From NCBI RefSeq assembly GCF_026162365.1, contig NZ_JAOANW010000003.1, positions 28,924 to 92,923 of the forward strand: a stretch of DNA of 64,000 nucleotides, given 5' to 3'. This DNA is from Nitratireductor luteus (GTDB lineage Bacteria; Pseudomonadota; Alphaproteobacteria; Rhizobiales; Rhizobiaceae). The position numbers were made by a program, and so were the translations under genes. Within the stretch, counting starts at the first letter, position 1. Every line of letters starts with the position of its first letter. Below, in pieces: positions 1 to 8,553 of this stretch. The notes under the pieces were generated by a model that was not told the DNA's origin, searched no databases, and was given only the letters and a program-made list of their open reading frames with translations.

Positions 1-930
1 CCGCGTTTCGATCGCTTGCAGGCACGACTGCGCTTCGTCTTCGGAGAACGCCGCTGTGTTGACGGAGACGCCGGTCACCTTCACATCCGGATTGACGATC
101 CGGGCGGTGGTGAGCGCGAGGTCGCGCAATTCCTCGAGGCTCGGCAGGCCGTAATGCGGCAGGCCGCGCATATGGGTGCGGGTCGGCTCGTGGCATAGAA
201 CCAGCGCGTCGGGCTGCCCGCCATGGATCAGGGCCAGCGTGACGCCGGAGAAGGAGGGGTGGAACAGGCTGCCCTGGCCTTCGATCAGGTCCCAGTGGTC
301 GGGCTCGTTTTCGGGCGACAGCCATTCGATGCTGCCGGCCATGAAATCGGCTACCACAGCGTCGAGCGGCACACCCGATCCGGTGATCAAGATGCCGGTC
401 TGGCCGGTGGCGCGGAAACTGGCCTTCATGCCGGCCTCGTGCATCGCCTTTTCCATGGCCAGAGCGGTGTACATCTTGCCGACCGAGCAGTCGGTGCCGA
501 CAGCCAGGCAGCGCTTGCCGGCCCGGCGTTTCCCGTCGGCGATTGGATAGTCGTGCTGGGGCACACGCACATCGAAGAGCTCCGTGCCGTTGCGCTTCGC
601 CGCCGCCACCAGGTCGGGCAGGGAGGTGAGCCTGTTGTGGAGGCCCGAGGCTATGTCCATGCCGGCTTCTGCGGCTTCGACCAGTGTCGCCAGCCATTTT
701 TGCGAGATGACGCCGCCCCGGTTCGCCGCGCCCACCACCAATGTCTGCGCCCCCTCGGCGCGGGCCTCGGCCACGCTCAGGTCGGCCAGGCCCAGATCGG
801 CCTTGCAGCCCTCGAGCCGAAGCTGGCCGAGGCAATGTTCGGGCCGCCAGTCCTTGATGCCCTGCGCCACTTTCGCCGCAAGCGGGTCGGGCGCATCGCC
901 GAGGAACAGGAGGTAGGGCGTTTTCAGCAT
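1..930 (-). CDS. dgcN: DUF1611 family protein, DgcN-like (C-terminal end lies outside the window)
   Basis: Reading the minus strand from the ATG at 930 gives an uninterrupted frame to the window edge (310 codons). It begins MLKTPYLLFLGDAPD and carries a P-loop-like GTDCSVGKMYTALAMEK near residue 146 and the conserved HEPTRTHMRG stretch near residue 250, all typical of the DUF1611 family. DgcN of this family has been linked to D-glutamate catabolism as an N-acetyltransferase acting with the epimerase DgcA; that role is by family, not shown here. A GGAG box lies about 7 nt before the ATG. The partner dgcA would be expected beyond position 1. Confidence 0.8.
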   Translation of the reverse strand, partial: MLKTPYLLFLGDAPDPLAAKVAQGIKDWRPEHCLGQLRLEGCKADLGLADLSVAEARAEGAQTLVVGAANRGGVISQKWLATLVEAAEAGMDIASGLHNRLTSLPDLVAAAKRNGTELFDVRVPQHDYPIADGKRRAGKRCLAVGTDCSVGKMYTALAMEKAMHEAGMKASFRATGQTGILITGSGVPLDAVVADFMAGSIEWLSPENEPDHWDLIEGQGSLFHPSFSGVTLALIHGGQPDALVLCHEPTRTHMRGLPHYGLPSLEELRDLALTTARIVNPDVKVTGVSVNTAAFSEDEAQSCLQAIETR

Positions 931-1101
931 GGTCGAGCTCCGTGAAATGCATTTTATAGCTGCGGGCAGAGCGCGCTACTGTCAAGAAGGCCCCTATTGG
1001 TCCAGATGGCCGACGCAGCTTTTCGTGTGCGATCGTTCAGCATGATTGATTGAACGGGCTCATAGGGTTAACGATGATAGCGGGAAACTGGGGGAACGCG
1101 C

Positions 1102-2139
1102 TTGGAAGCGGTCAGGACGGCAATCAGAAAGGCCTTCGAAAAGGGCGATCCCGGCGATCGCGTCTTCCGGGAGAAGGTCTATCGGCAGGTTTTCGCTGCG
1201 TTCGAGCGGTCGCTCGCCGCACGTCCCGACATTTCCGCCGAGGATATGCGACTGCGCCGCGACCGGCTGAAATCGGTCATCACCGAGGTAGAGAGCGAGT
1301 TCGTCCCGGCACGTGAGCCGCAGGCGCCCGCTGCACCACCGCCATATGCGACCGAAGCTACCTTTCCCCCGCAGCAGGAGACACGGGGCGCGTTTCCGCG
1401 TGTCGCGCGCGATGACAGGCTCTCGGAGGCAGACGACATCGCGCCGGAACCAGCCTATGACGAGCGCACGCCCATGGCCGGACCTGTGCCGCGCCGCCGC
1501 TCTTTCGCCATGCTGTTTCTCATCGCGACGCTGGTCGCCGCCATCGGGATTGGCGCCTGGTGGACCATCGACAGCGGTATTCTGATGACCGCGAGCGAAC
1601 GCGACACCTCTGTTCGCAACCCGCCGGCCAATACGGAGGAAGAATCCTTCGATCCTGGCGGCTCCGCGCCGGCGCGGCCCGCGCTTGGTGCGGCCGAGCC
1701 CACCGGCGACTGGGTCACCGTATTCACGCCCAGCGACCCGACCACGGCAGCGGCCGCGGGCGGCGCGCGGGCCGAAGTCGTCGAGGGCGATCAGCAGGCG
1801 CTGCGGGTGAGCGCGCCCGGCGCGGATACCGCAGTCCTGTTCGACGTGGGGCAAGGTACCCTGGAGCGACTGGCAGGCCGCCGCGCCGTATTTAGCCTGA
1901 CCGCGTCGGCCGAGGAAGGCCAGGAAACGCAGATTTCTATCTCCTGCAATTTCGGCGATCTCGGCGATTGCGGCCGCATCCGCTATGTGGTCGGCGCGGC
2001 GCCAGGCGAATATCTGTTCGAGACCGAGTTTCCCGATCGGCCGCCGGGCGCGGGGGGCACCATCGCCATCGTGCCAGATATAGAGGGCTTGGGACGCAGT
2101 CTCGACATCTATTCGATCAGGGTTTCGCCGGCCGGTTGA
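1102..2139 (+). CDS. Hypothetical single-span membrane protein
   Basis: No function recognised. The frame opens at a TTG (1102) behind GGGGGAA. Residues 1-70 are a charged, probably helical cytoplasmic domain (VRTAIRKAFEKGD...); a Pro/Ala-rich linker follows. One membrane span lies around residues 135-155 (LFLIATLVAAIGIGAWW). The C-terminal 150 residues look like an extracytoplasmic beta-rich domain with two cysteines (ISCNFGDLGDCGRI). Its 3' end overlaps the convergent ligase gene by 23 bp. It may be a cell-envelope protein conserved in Rhizobiales; the start codon is not firm. Confidence 0.7.
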   Translation: MEAVRTAIRKAFEKGDPGDRVFREKVYRQVFAAFERSLAARPDISAEDMRLRRDRLKSVITEVESEFVPAREPQAPAAPPPYATEATFPPQQETRGAFPRVARDDRLSEADDIAPEPAYDERTPMAGPVPRRRSFAMLFLIATLVAAIGIGAWWTIDSGILMTASERDTSVRNPPANTEEESFDPGGSAPARPALGAAEPTGDWVTVFTPSDPTTAAAAGGARAEVVEGDQQALRVSAPGADTAVLFDVGQGTLERLAGRRAVFSLTASAEEGQETQISISCNFGDLGDCGRIRYVVGAAPGEYLFETEFPDRPPGAGGTIAIVPDIEGLGRSLDIYSIRVSPAG

Positions 2140-3736
2140 GCCGCTTCTCGTCGAGCATGTCCTCCAGTGCTTCCAGCCGGTCGGCTTCGTGGGCGGGCTT
2201 GTCCCAGCGTAGCCTTGAGATGCGGGGGAACCGCATGGCAACGCCTGATTTGTGCCTCGTAGAGCGGTTCAGCCCCTCGAAGGCGACTTCCAGAACCAGC
2301 CCATGGTCTCGATCGGCGCGGACGGAGCGCACCGGCCCGAAACGCTCGATGGTATTGTCGCGCACATACTTGTCGATCTGCTTCAGCTCCTCGTCCGTGA
2401 AGCCGAAATAGGCCTTGCCGACCGGCACCAGGGATGGGTCGTCGAGCGGCCCGGTCCAGACGCCGAACGTATAGTCGGAGTAGAAGCTGGAGCGCTTGCC
2501 ATGGCCGCGCTGCGCATACATCAACACGGCATCGACGGTGAATGGATCGCGTTTCCATTTGAACCACGGCCCCTTCGGCCGGCCCGGCAGATAGGCGCTG
2601 TCCTTCCGTTTCAGCATCACCCCCTCGATCACCGGATGAGGCGGATTGCGACGCTTTTCGTCCAACTCGTCCCAACTATCGAATGGAACTTCCGGCGACA
2701 GGTCGAAACGGTCGGAGGGCAGGCCGGCGACAAGCGCGGCCAGCGCGGCCCGGCGTTCGGGATAGGCAAGACCGCGCAGGTCCCGCGTGCCCAGTGTCAG
2801 GAGGTCGTAGCAGCGCAGGAAAACCGGATATTGCGACAGCATCCTGGCCGAGACCGTCTTGCGGTTGAGCCTCTGCTGCAGATCGGAAAAGGTGTCCGTG
2901 CGCTCGCGCGGGTCGCCCACCAGCAATTCCCCGTCGATCGACGCTTCAAAGCTCATGGCCTCGACCAGATCGGGAAACGCGGCGGAAATGTCGTCGCCCG
3001 TGCGCGAATAGAGCCTGCGCATATCGGCCTCGGCACTTGCCTGCACACGGATGCCGTCCCACTTCCACTCGGCCGCATAGCGGGCTGGGTCCAGCGCCCG
3101 GTCGGCCTGCGAAAAGGCATGCGCCAGCATGACCGGACGAAACGGCGCTAGGGCGGCGTTCTCCGGCTTCTGCCCACGCCCCTCCAGCCAGGCGAACAGT
3201 TCCTCGTAAGGCGGCTTCAGCCCGTGCCATAGCTCTTCGATCTCGCCTACCGCGACGCCGCCGAACTGCGCCAGGGCCTGCTTGGCAAGCCGCGCCGATA
3301 CGCCGATGCGCAAGCCACCGGTGGCCAGCTTGATGGCCGCGAAACGGCCGGAGGGATCGAGACGATCCAGGAGATCCGCCATCAGCGTGGGCGCATCCGA
3401 ACGGCTGGCGGTGCTGAGACGCGCCACGACTTCGTGCAAGGATGGAGCAGCATTCCCGCCGGATTTCGCCGGCCAGATCAGCGAGACGGTTTCGGCAAGG
3501 TCCCCGACATAGTCGTAGGAATAGGCGAACAGAACCTCGTCGACACGCTCGGCCACGAGCCCGCGGAGCATGGCCGGCTTGACGGCTGGAAAGTCCAGCC
3601 CGCCGGTTATTCCCGCCAGCCCATAGCCGCGATCGGGATCCGGCGTATCGGCGAAATAGTCAGTTAAAAGCCTAAGTTTTCCGTTGCGCGACGGCGTGAG
3701 CACCAGACGGTCCAGAAGTTCGGCGAAGGCCTGCAT
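2117..3736 (-). CDS. ATP-dependent DNA ligase of the ligase-associated damage-response cluster
   Basis: Seals nicks in DNA using ATP. Residues 1-200 form the N-terminal DNA-binding domain; the nucleotidyltransferase domain carries the adenylated-lysine motif KWDGIR near residue 225, and an OB-fold domain occupies the end. About 539 residues is typical of the bacterial 'cisplatin damage response' ligase (TIGR04120), distinct from NAD-dependent LigA. The ATG at 3736 overlaps the exonuclease stop as TGATG (a GTG one codon upstream is the alternative), so the two genes are translationally coupled. The expected partners are the exonuclease just upstream and the helicase/PdeM pair at 6-9.3 kb. Confidence 0.93.
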   Translation of the reverse strand: MQAFAELLDRLVLTPSRNGKLRLLTDYFADTPDPDRGYGLAGITGGLDFPAVKPAMLRGLVAERVDEVLFAYSYDYVGDLAETVSLIWPAKSGGNAAPSLHEVVARLSTASRSDAPTLMADLLDRLDPSGRFAAIKLATGGLRIGVSARLAKQALAQFGGVAVGEIEELWHGLKPPYEELFAWLEGRGQKPENAALAPFRPVMLAHAFSQADRALDPARYAAEWKWDGIRVQASAEADMRRLYSRTGDDISAAFPDLVEAMSFEASIDGELLVGDPRERTDTFSDLQQRLNRKTVSARMLSQYPVFLRCYDLLTLGTRDLRGLAYPERRAALAALVAGLPSDRFDLSPEVPFDSWDELDEKRRNPPHPVIEGVMLKRKDSAYLPGRPKGPWFKWKRDPFTVDAVLMYAQRGHGKRSSFYSDYTFGVWTGPLDDPSLVPVGKAYFGFTDEELKQIDKYVRDNTIERFGPVRSVRADRDHGLVLEVAFEGLNRSTRHKSGVAMRFPRISRLRWDKPAHEADRLEALEDMLDEKRLNRPAKP

Positions 3737-4746
3737 CACTCAGCCTCGTCTTCGTAGCCGGCCAGGTGCAGCGGCCGGGCGGCAATGCCGTTAAGCTCGC
3801 ACCAACGCACCAGCGCCTCCTCACGGCCATGGGTCACCCAGACCTCTTCCGCCCCGGTATCGACGATGGTCCGGGTCAACTCGGTCCAGTCGGCATGGTC
3901 GGAGATGATGAGCGCGAGCTCGACGCCATGCTGTCTTGCGCGCTGGCGAATGCGCATCCAGCCCGAGGCGAACACGGCCAGCGGGTCGGCGAAGCGGCGC
4001 GACCAGCGATCGGAGATCGCCGACGGCGGTGCAATCACGATGGGGCTTGCCCGTGGCGCGGCAGCGCCGTCGCCGGTGGTCGCCGGTTCGAGGGGCCCCA
4101 GGTCGATCCCCCGCGCCTGGTAGTATTCGCAAAGCTTCTGCACGGCTCCGTGGATTGGGATGGGAGCGGAATATCCGCCCTCGCGCAGATGCGCGATCAC
4201 GCGCTGCGCCTTGCCCAGCCCGTAAGCGCCGACGATATGCGTGCGTTCGGGAAACTGGTCATGCGACTTCAGGAGCCGCCCGATCTCGTCTGCCGCCGGC
4301 GGGTGAATGAAAACCGGCAGACCAAAGGTTGCCTCTGTGATGAAGACATCGCACCGGATCGGCTCGAAGGGCCGGCATGTCGGGTCGTGGCGGCGCTTGT
4401 AGTCGCCGGAGGCAACGATCCTCAGGCCGCCATGTTCCACGCATATCTGGGCTGAGCCAAGCACATGGCCTGCAGGATGGAAGGTCACTGCGACGCCGCC
4501 GAGCATTACGTGCTCGCCAAGCCGCGCTTCCTGCCGGCTGCCTGCGAAATCTGCGCCGTAGCGGATCGCCATGATATCCAGCGTTTCGCGCGTGGCCATC
4601 ACCGCGCCGTGGCCGGCGCGGGCATGGTCCGCATGACCGTGGGTGACAAGGGCGCGCGCGACGGGCTGCACCGGATCGATGAAGAAATCGCCCTGCGGGC
4701 AATAGAGGCCTTCAGGCCGGGAATGGAGCAGGTCGCGCGGCTTCAT
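3736..4746 (-). CDS. Ligase-associated DNA exonuclease, metallo-beta-lactamase fold
   Basis: Predicted nuclease of the beta-CASP/metallo-beta-lactamase class (TIGR04122). The zinc motif THGHADHARAGH is near residue 35, and further metal ligands are in FHPAGHVLGSA and VASGDYKRR; the C-terminal WVTHGREEALVRW is family-typical. About 336 residues. The ATG at 4746 is preferred over a TTG three codons upstream; no strong ribosome site precedes either. First gene of a two-gene operon with the ligase, which it overlaps by TGATG. Role in DNA end processing is inferred from the conserved association. Confidence 0.9.
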   Translation of the reverse strand: MKPRDLLHSRPEGLYCPQGDFFIDPVQPVARALVTHGHADHARAGHGAVMATRETLDIMAIRYGADFAGSRQEARLGEHVMLGGVAVTFHPAGHVLGSAQICVEHGGLRIVASGDYKRRHDPTCRPFEPIRCDVFITEATFGLPVFIHPPAADEIGRLLKSHDQFPERTHIVGAYGLGKAQRVIAHLREGGYSAPIPIHGAVQKLCEYYQARGIDLGPLEPATTGDGAAAPRASPIVIAPPSAISDRWSRRFADPLAVFASGWMRIRQRARQHGVELALIISDHADWTELTRTIVDTGAEEVWVTHGREEALVRWCELNGIAARPLHLAGYEDEAE

Positions 4747-4836
4747 GCGGGGCAAAGATAGGCATTTTCCCGGCCGAAGAAAGCAGCTTGCCTAAAACCC
4801 GCTTTGCGCGCATAAGCCGCCGTCCTTCAACACCAA

Positions 4837-4881
4837 GCAGGTTCCGGAAAATGCCCCGCGGTTTTTCCGGGCAAAACCTGC
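4837..4881. repeat. Imperfect inverted repeat in the divergent intergenic region
   Basis: GCAGGTT plus CCGGAAAA (4837-4851) faces TTTTCCGG and AACCTGC (4863-4881), giving 15 paired bases broken by a 4-nt bulge around an 11-nt loop. It lies between the divergent exonuclease and methyltransferase genes. Could be a structured leader, an operator or a small palindromic element; no T-tract follows, so it is not a standard terminator. Confidence 0.6.
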
Positions 4882-4900
4882 GACAAGCAAGGGAATCTAC

Positions 4901-4933
4901 GCAAGCATTCCTTGGCAACTAACGAATGCTTGC
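4901..4933. repeat. Perfect 10-bp inverted repeat before the methyltransferase gene
   Basis: GCAAGCATTC at 4901-4910 is exactly complementary to GAATGCTTGC at 4924-4933, with a 13-nt spacer. It ends 16 bp before the methyltransferase ATG, so in RNA it would form a hairpin close to the ribosome site; as DNA it could be a repressor site. Confidence 0.6.
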
Positions 4934-4949
4934 TTAGCCGCCACGCCTC

Positions 4950-5930
4950 ATGAACCCGCTCCGCTTCTCGTCCGGCAACCTGATAGCCGACCGCCGTGCC
5001 GGCTACGCCGAAATGCTTCTGGCCGCCGGCGACATCCGGGCGGCTGCCGAGCTGATGGCCGAGGCGGTCGCGCTCGTGCCGGGCTGGGTCGCGGGGCACT
5101 ACCGGCTGGGTGAAATGCGGGCGGAAGCGGACGACATGGCTGGCGCCCACGATGCCTGGCGCGCGTGCCTGCGGCTGGACCCCGCCGACCGGTTGGGCGC
5201 AAGCCTCAAACTCGAACTCCACGGAGCGTTGAGCGGTTTGGACACCGCGCCGAGCGCCTTCGTGGAGACATTGTTCGACCAGTATGCCGAAACGTTCGAT
5301 GAGGCACTGGTGGAGAAGCTGGCGTACCGGGTGCCGGAATTGCTCGAACAGGCCGTGCTGGCTGTGGTCACGGGCCCCATGCAATTCGCCCATGTCGTCG
5401 ATCTCGGCTGCGGCACCGGACTCATGGGCGAGCGTCTGCGGCGTTCCGCGAGCTTCATTGAAGGCTTCGACCTCTCGGCCGAAATGCTGAGAAAGGCGGA
5501 AGCCAAGGGCCTCTACGACCGGCTCGGTCAGGCGGATTTGCAGACGCTGTCGTCACTCCCGCGTGAGACCGATCTCGTGACGGCGGCCGACGTCTTCATG
5601 TATCTGGGCGCGCTCGACCGTGTTATCGACATGGTTGCCGCGCATCTGTCTCCCGGCGCGCTGTTTGCCTTTTCGGTCGAAAAGCACGATGGCCCCGGCG
5701 ACCTGCAGCTCCGCCCATCCCGCCGCTACGCGCACGCGCCAGCCTATATTGCACGGGTGATCGCGACAGCGGGCTTCGATCTCGTTTCTGAGGAAACCGC
5801 GGTGATTCGCATGGATCGCGGCGAACCCATCGAAGGCCTGATCGTCGTCGCGCGCAAGGCCATGGCGGCGGACGGCGCGGCGGAAGGGCTTCCACGAAGA
5901 GATGCGAAGGAAAGGCCGCCGGCGCACTGA
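4950..5930 (+). CDS. TPR-containing class I SAM-dependent methyltransferase
   Basis: Residues 1-85 contain TPR-like helices (AEMLLAAGDIRAAAELMAEAV, then HYRLGEMRAEADDMAGA). Residues 90-300 form a Rossmann methyltransferase with SAM motif I VVDLGCGTGLMG near residue 150 and the acidic FDLSAEML about 20 residues later. This matches the 'predicted methyltransferase with TPR repeat' group (COG4976). Substrate unknown. It sits between the two halves of the ligase-associated repair set, downstream of two inverted repeats. Its own ATG follows GCCGCCACGCCTC with no clear Shine-Dalgarno site. Confidence 0.85.
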   Translation: MNPLRFSSGNLIADRRAGYAEMLLAAGDIRAAAELMAEAVALVPGWVAGHYRLGEMRAEADDMAGAHDAWRACLRLDPADRLGASLKLELHGALSGLDTAPSAFVETLFDQYAETFDEALVEKLAYRVPELLEQAVLAVVTGPMQFAHVVDLGCGTGLMGERLRRSASFIEGFDLSAEMLRKAEAKGLYDRLGQADLQTLSSLPRETDLVTAADVFMYLGALDRVIDMVAAHLSPGALFAFSVEKHDGPGDLQLRPSRRYAHAPAYIARVIATAGFDLVSEETAVIRMDRGEPIEGLIVVARKAMAADGAAEGLPRRDAKERPPAH

Positions 5931-5987
5931 GCGGGTTGCGCTTGTTTCGCGCGGTCCCCGTGCAGAAATCGCCTTGGCGCGGACGCT

Positions 5988-6002
5988 GTTCTGCTTTAGT
6001 TC
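5988..6002 (+). promoter_or_regulatory. LexA (SOS) box, alphaproteobacterial form
   Basis: GTTCTGCTTTAGTTC is an exact GTTC-N7-GTTC, the direct-repeat LexA operator known for alphaproteobacteria. It lies 58 bp past the methyltransferase stop and 11 bp before the TTG at 6013. It implies damage-inducible transcription of the helicase-pdeM pair and argues against the upstream ATG at 5902 as the helicase start. LexA binding is inferred, not shown. Confidence 0.65.
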
Positions 6003-6012
6003 TGTTTCCGTT

Positions 6013-8553
6013 TTGACCCGTCAAAGTCCGATCCAGAGCGGCGTTGCCGCACCATTGCTGCCAGCGCCGTTCGGCGACTGGTTTGCCGCGCGCGGCTGGA
6101 CGCCGCGCCCGCACCAGATCGAGCTGCTGGCCAAAACCCGCGAGGGGAACTCGGCGCTCCTGATCGCGCCCACCGGTGCGGGCAAGACGCTGGCCGGGTT
6201 CCTGCCTGCGCTGACGGACCTGGCGGTACGGCCAAGGCAAAAGCCCGGCATGGCGCGGCGCGGCGTCCATACGCTCTACATCTCGCCGCTCAAGGCGCTT
6301 GCCGTCGATATCGAACGCAACCTTGCCAAGCCGGTCGACGAGATGGCGCTCGACATTTCCATGGAAACCCGTACCGGCGACACACCTTCCCACAAGCGGC
6401 AGCGGCAGAAGCTCGCTCCGCCCGACATTCTGCTGACCACGCCCGAGCAGCTTGCGCTTCTGATCGCCACGCCTGATGCCGAGCGCTTCTTCTCCGATCT
6501 CCGCTTCGTCGTGCTCGACGAATTGCATTCGCTCGTCACGTCGAAGCGCGGACACCTGCTGGCACTGGGCCTGGCGCGGCTGCGCGCGTTTCGGCCCAGT
6601 CTGGTCAGTATCGGGCTGTCGGCCACGGTCGCCGAACCGGAGGCGCTCCGGCGCTGGCTGGTCGGCCAGAACCCCACCGGCGGGATGGCCGAAATCGTCA
6701 CCGTGGCCGGCGGCGCAAAACCTGAGATCACCATTCTGGAGACCGAAGAGCGGGTGCCGTGGGCGGGCCACTCCGCACGCTATGCCATTCCGGCCGTCTA
6801 TGATGCGATAAGGCGGCACCGTACGACACTGCTCTTCGTCAACACGCGCAGCCAGGCCGAGCTTCTGTTCCGCGAGCTCTGGCATATCAACGAGCACAAT
6901 CTGCCTATCGCGCTTCACCACGGCTCCCTCGATGTCGGGCAGCGGCGCAGGGTGGAGAAGGCGATGGAGACCAACAGCCTAAGGGCCATCGTCGCCACCT
7001 CGACGCTGGATCTGGGCATCGACTGGGGCGACGTCGACCTCGTTGTGCATGTCGGCGCGCCGAAGGGCGCGAGCCGGCTTGCGCAGCGTATCGGCCGTTC
7101 CAATCACCGCATGGACGAGCCGAGCCGGGCGATCCTTGTGCCGGCCAACCGCTTCGAGGTGATGGAATGCCGGGCGGCGCTGGAGGCGAACTATCTCGGC
7201 GCGCAGGACACGCCCCCGCTGGCCGAAGGCGCGCTCGACGTCTTGTCCCAGCATGTGTGGGGCAGGGCGGCCGCCGGGCCCTTCGACGAGGAGGAGTTCT
7301 TCGAGGAGGTGCGGAGCGCCGCGCCCTATGCCGGGCTCGACCGGCAGACATTCGCGCGCGTCGTCGAATTCGTGGCAACGGGCGGCTATGCGCTGAAGAC
7401 CTATGAGCGCTATGCCCGCATCCGCAGGATGAAGGACGGGCGCTGGCGCATCTCCCACCCCCGCTTCGCTCAGCAATACCGGCTCAATGTGGGCACCATC
7501 GTGGAATTGCCGATGCTCAACGTGCGGCTCACCCGCCAGCGCGGCAAGGGCGGCGGCGCGCGCGGCGGTATGGTGCTCGGCAAGGTGGAGGAATATTTCC
7601 TTGAAACGCTGAGCCCCGGCGACACCTTCATGTTCTCGGGCCGTGTGCTGCGTTTCGAAGGCATCCGCGAAAACGAGTGCTACGTCACGACGGCGGCCGG
7701 ACAGGACGCCATGGTGCCGTCCTATGCGGGCGGCAAGTTCCCCTTGTCCACCTATCTGGCGCAGGAGGTGCGCGCCATGCTGGCCGATCCCGACCGCTGG
7801 CGCGCATTGCCCGAACAGGTGGCCGACTGGCTGCGCATCCAGGAGGAAAAGTCGATCCTGCCGAAGAAGGGCGATCTCCTGATCGAAACCTTTCCGCGCG
7901 CCAGCCGCTTCCATCTGGTCGCCTATCCCTTCGAGGGCAGGCTGGCGCATCAGACGCTGGGAATGCTGCTGACCCGCCGGCTGGAGCGGGCCGGTGCCCG
8001 TCCGCTCGGCTTCGTCGCCACCGACTATGCCTTGGCCGTATGGAGCCTCAACGACATGGGCCACATGATTCGGACCGGCAGGCTGAGCCTCGACGCGCTG
8101 CTGGACGAGGATATGCTCGGCGACGATCTGGAGGCGTGGCTGGCCGACAGCTGGCTCCTGAAACGCACTTTCCGCAGCTGCGCGCTGATCTCCGGCCTTG
8201 TGGAAAAACGCCATCCCGGCAAGGAAAAGAACGGAAGGCAGGTCACTGTCTCAGCCGACCTTATTTATGACGTCTTGCGCAGCCATGAGCCGGATCACAT
8301 CCTGCTTCAGGCAACATGGCGGGATGCGGCCACGGGATTGCTCGACATAGCGCGCCTCGGCGAGATGCTGTCGCGCACCCGTGGCCGACTGATACACAAG
8401 GACCTTGAGCGAATCTCCCCCTTGGCCGTACCCGTCATGCTGGAGATCGGCAAGGAGCCGACGCCGGGCGACGCCAATGAGGCGCTTCTGAGCGAAGCGG
8501 CTGGCAGCCTGACCGGGGATGATCTTATCGAGGAGGCGATGGGCCGCCGATGA
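6013..8553 (+). CDS. Ligase-associated DNA damage response DEXH-box helicase (Lhr-Core type)
   Basis: Superfamily 2 ATP-dependent DNA helicase (TIGR04121). It has the Q-motif region RPHQIELLAK, Walker A APTGAGKT, DEXH motif VLDELHSL, SAT motif LSATVAEP, motif VI QRIGRSNHR and a winged-helix/beta-barrel C-terminal core. The homologous part begins at LPAPFGDWFAARGW, codon 6058 onward. The frame stays open up to an ATG at 5902 inside the methyltransferase gene, but that N-terminal stretch is unlike the family and spans the LexA box, so TTG 6013 (or TTG 6055) is preferred; the start is uncertain. Its stop overlaps pdeM by ATGA. Confidence 0.92.
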   Translation: MTRQSPIQSGVAAPLLPAPFGDWFAARGWTPRPHQIELLAKTREGNSALLIAPTGAGKTLAGFLPALTDLAVRPRQKPGMARRGVHTLYISPLKALAVDIERNLAKPVDEMALDISMETRTGDTPSHKRQRQKLAPPDILLTTPEQLALLIATPDAERFFSDLRFVVLDELHSLVTSKRGHLLALGLARLRAFRPSLVSIGLSATVAEPEALRRWLVGQNPTGGMAEIVTVAGGAKPEITILETEERVPWAGHSARYAIPAVYDAIRRHRTTLLFVNTRSQAELLFRELWHINEHNLPIALHHGSLDVGQRRRVEKAMETNSLRAIVATSTLDLGIDWGDVDLVVHVGAPKGASRLAQRIGRSNHRMDEPSRAILVPANRFEVMECRAALEANYLGAQDTPPLAEGALDVLSQHVWGRAAAGPFDEEEFFEEVRSAAPYAGLDRQTFARVVEFVATGGYALKTYERYARIRRMKDGRWRISHPRFAQQYRLNVGTIVELPMLNVRLTRQRGKGGGARGGMVLGKVEEYFLETLSPGDTFMFSGRVLRFEGIRENECYVTTAAGQDAMVPSYAGGKFPLSTYLAQEVRAMLADPDRWRALPEQVADWLRIQEEKSILPKKGDLLIETFPRASRFHLVAYPFEGRLAHQTLGMLLTRRLERAGARPLGFVATDYALAVWSLNDMGHMIRTGRLSLDALLDEDMLGDDLEAWLADSWLLKRTFRSCALISGLVEKRHPGKEKNGRQVTVSADLIYDVLRSHEPDHILLQATWRDAATGLLDIARLGEMLSRTRGRLIHKDLERISPLAVPVMLEIGKEPTPGDANEALLSEAAGSLTGDDLIEEAMGRR

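Noticed and set aside
4712..4918. Short minus-strand frame before the exonuclease
   Set aside because: No similarity or ribosome site; it spans the inverted repeats of the intergenic region.
5902..6012. Upstream ATG start for the helicase
   Set aside because: The extra residues are unlike the family, overlap the methyltransferase end and run across the LexA box.
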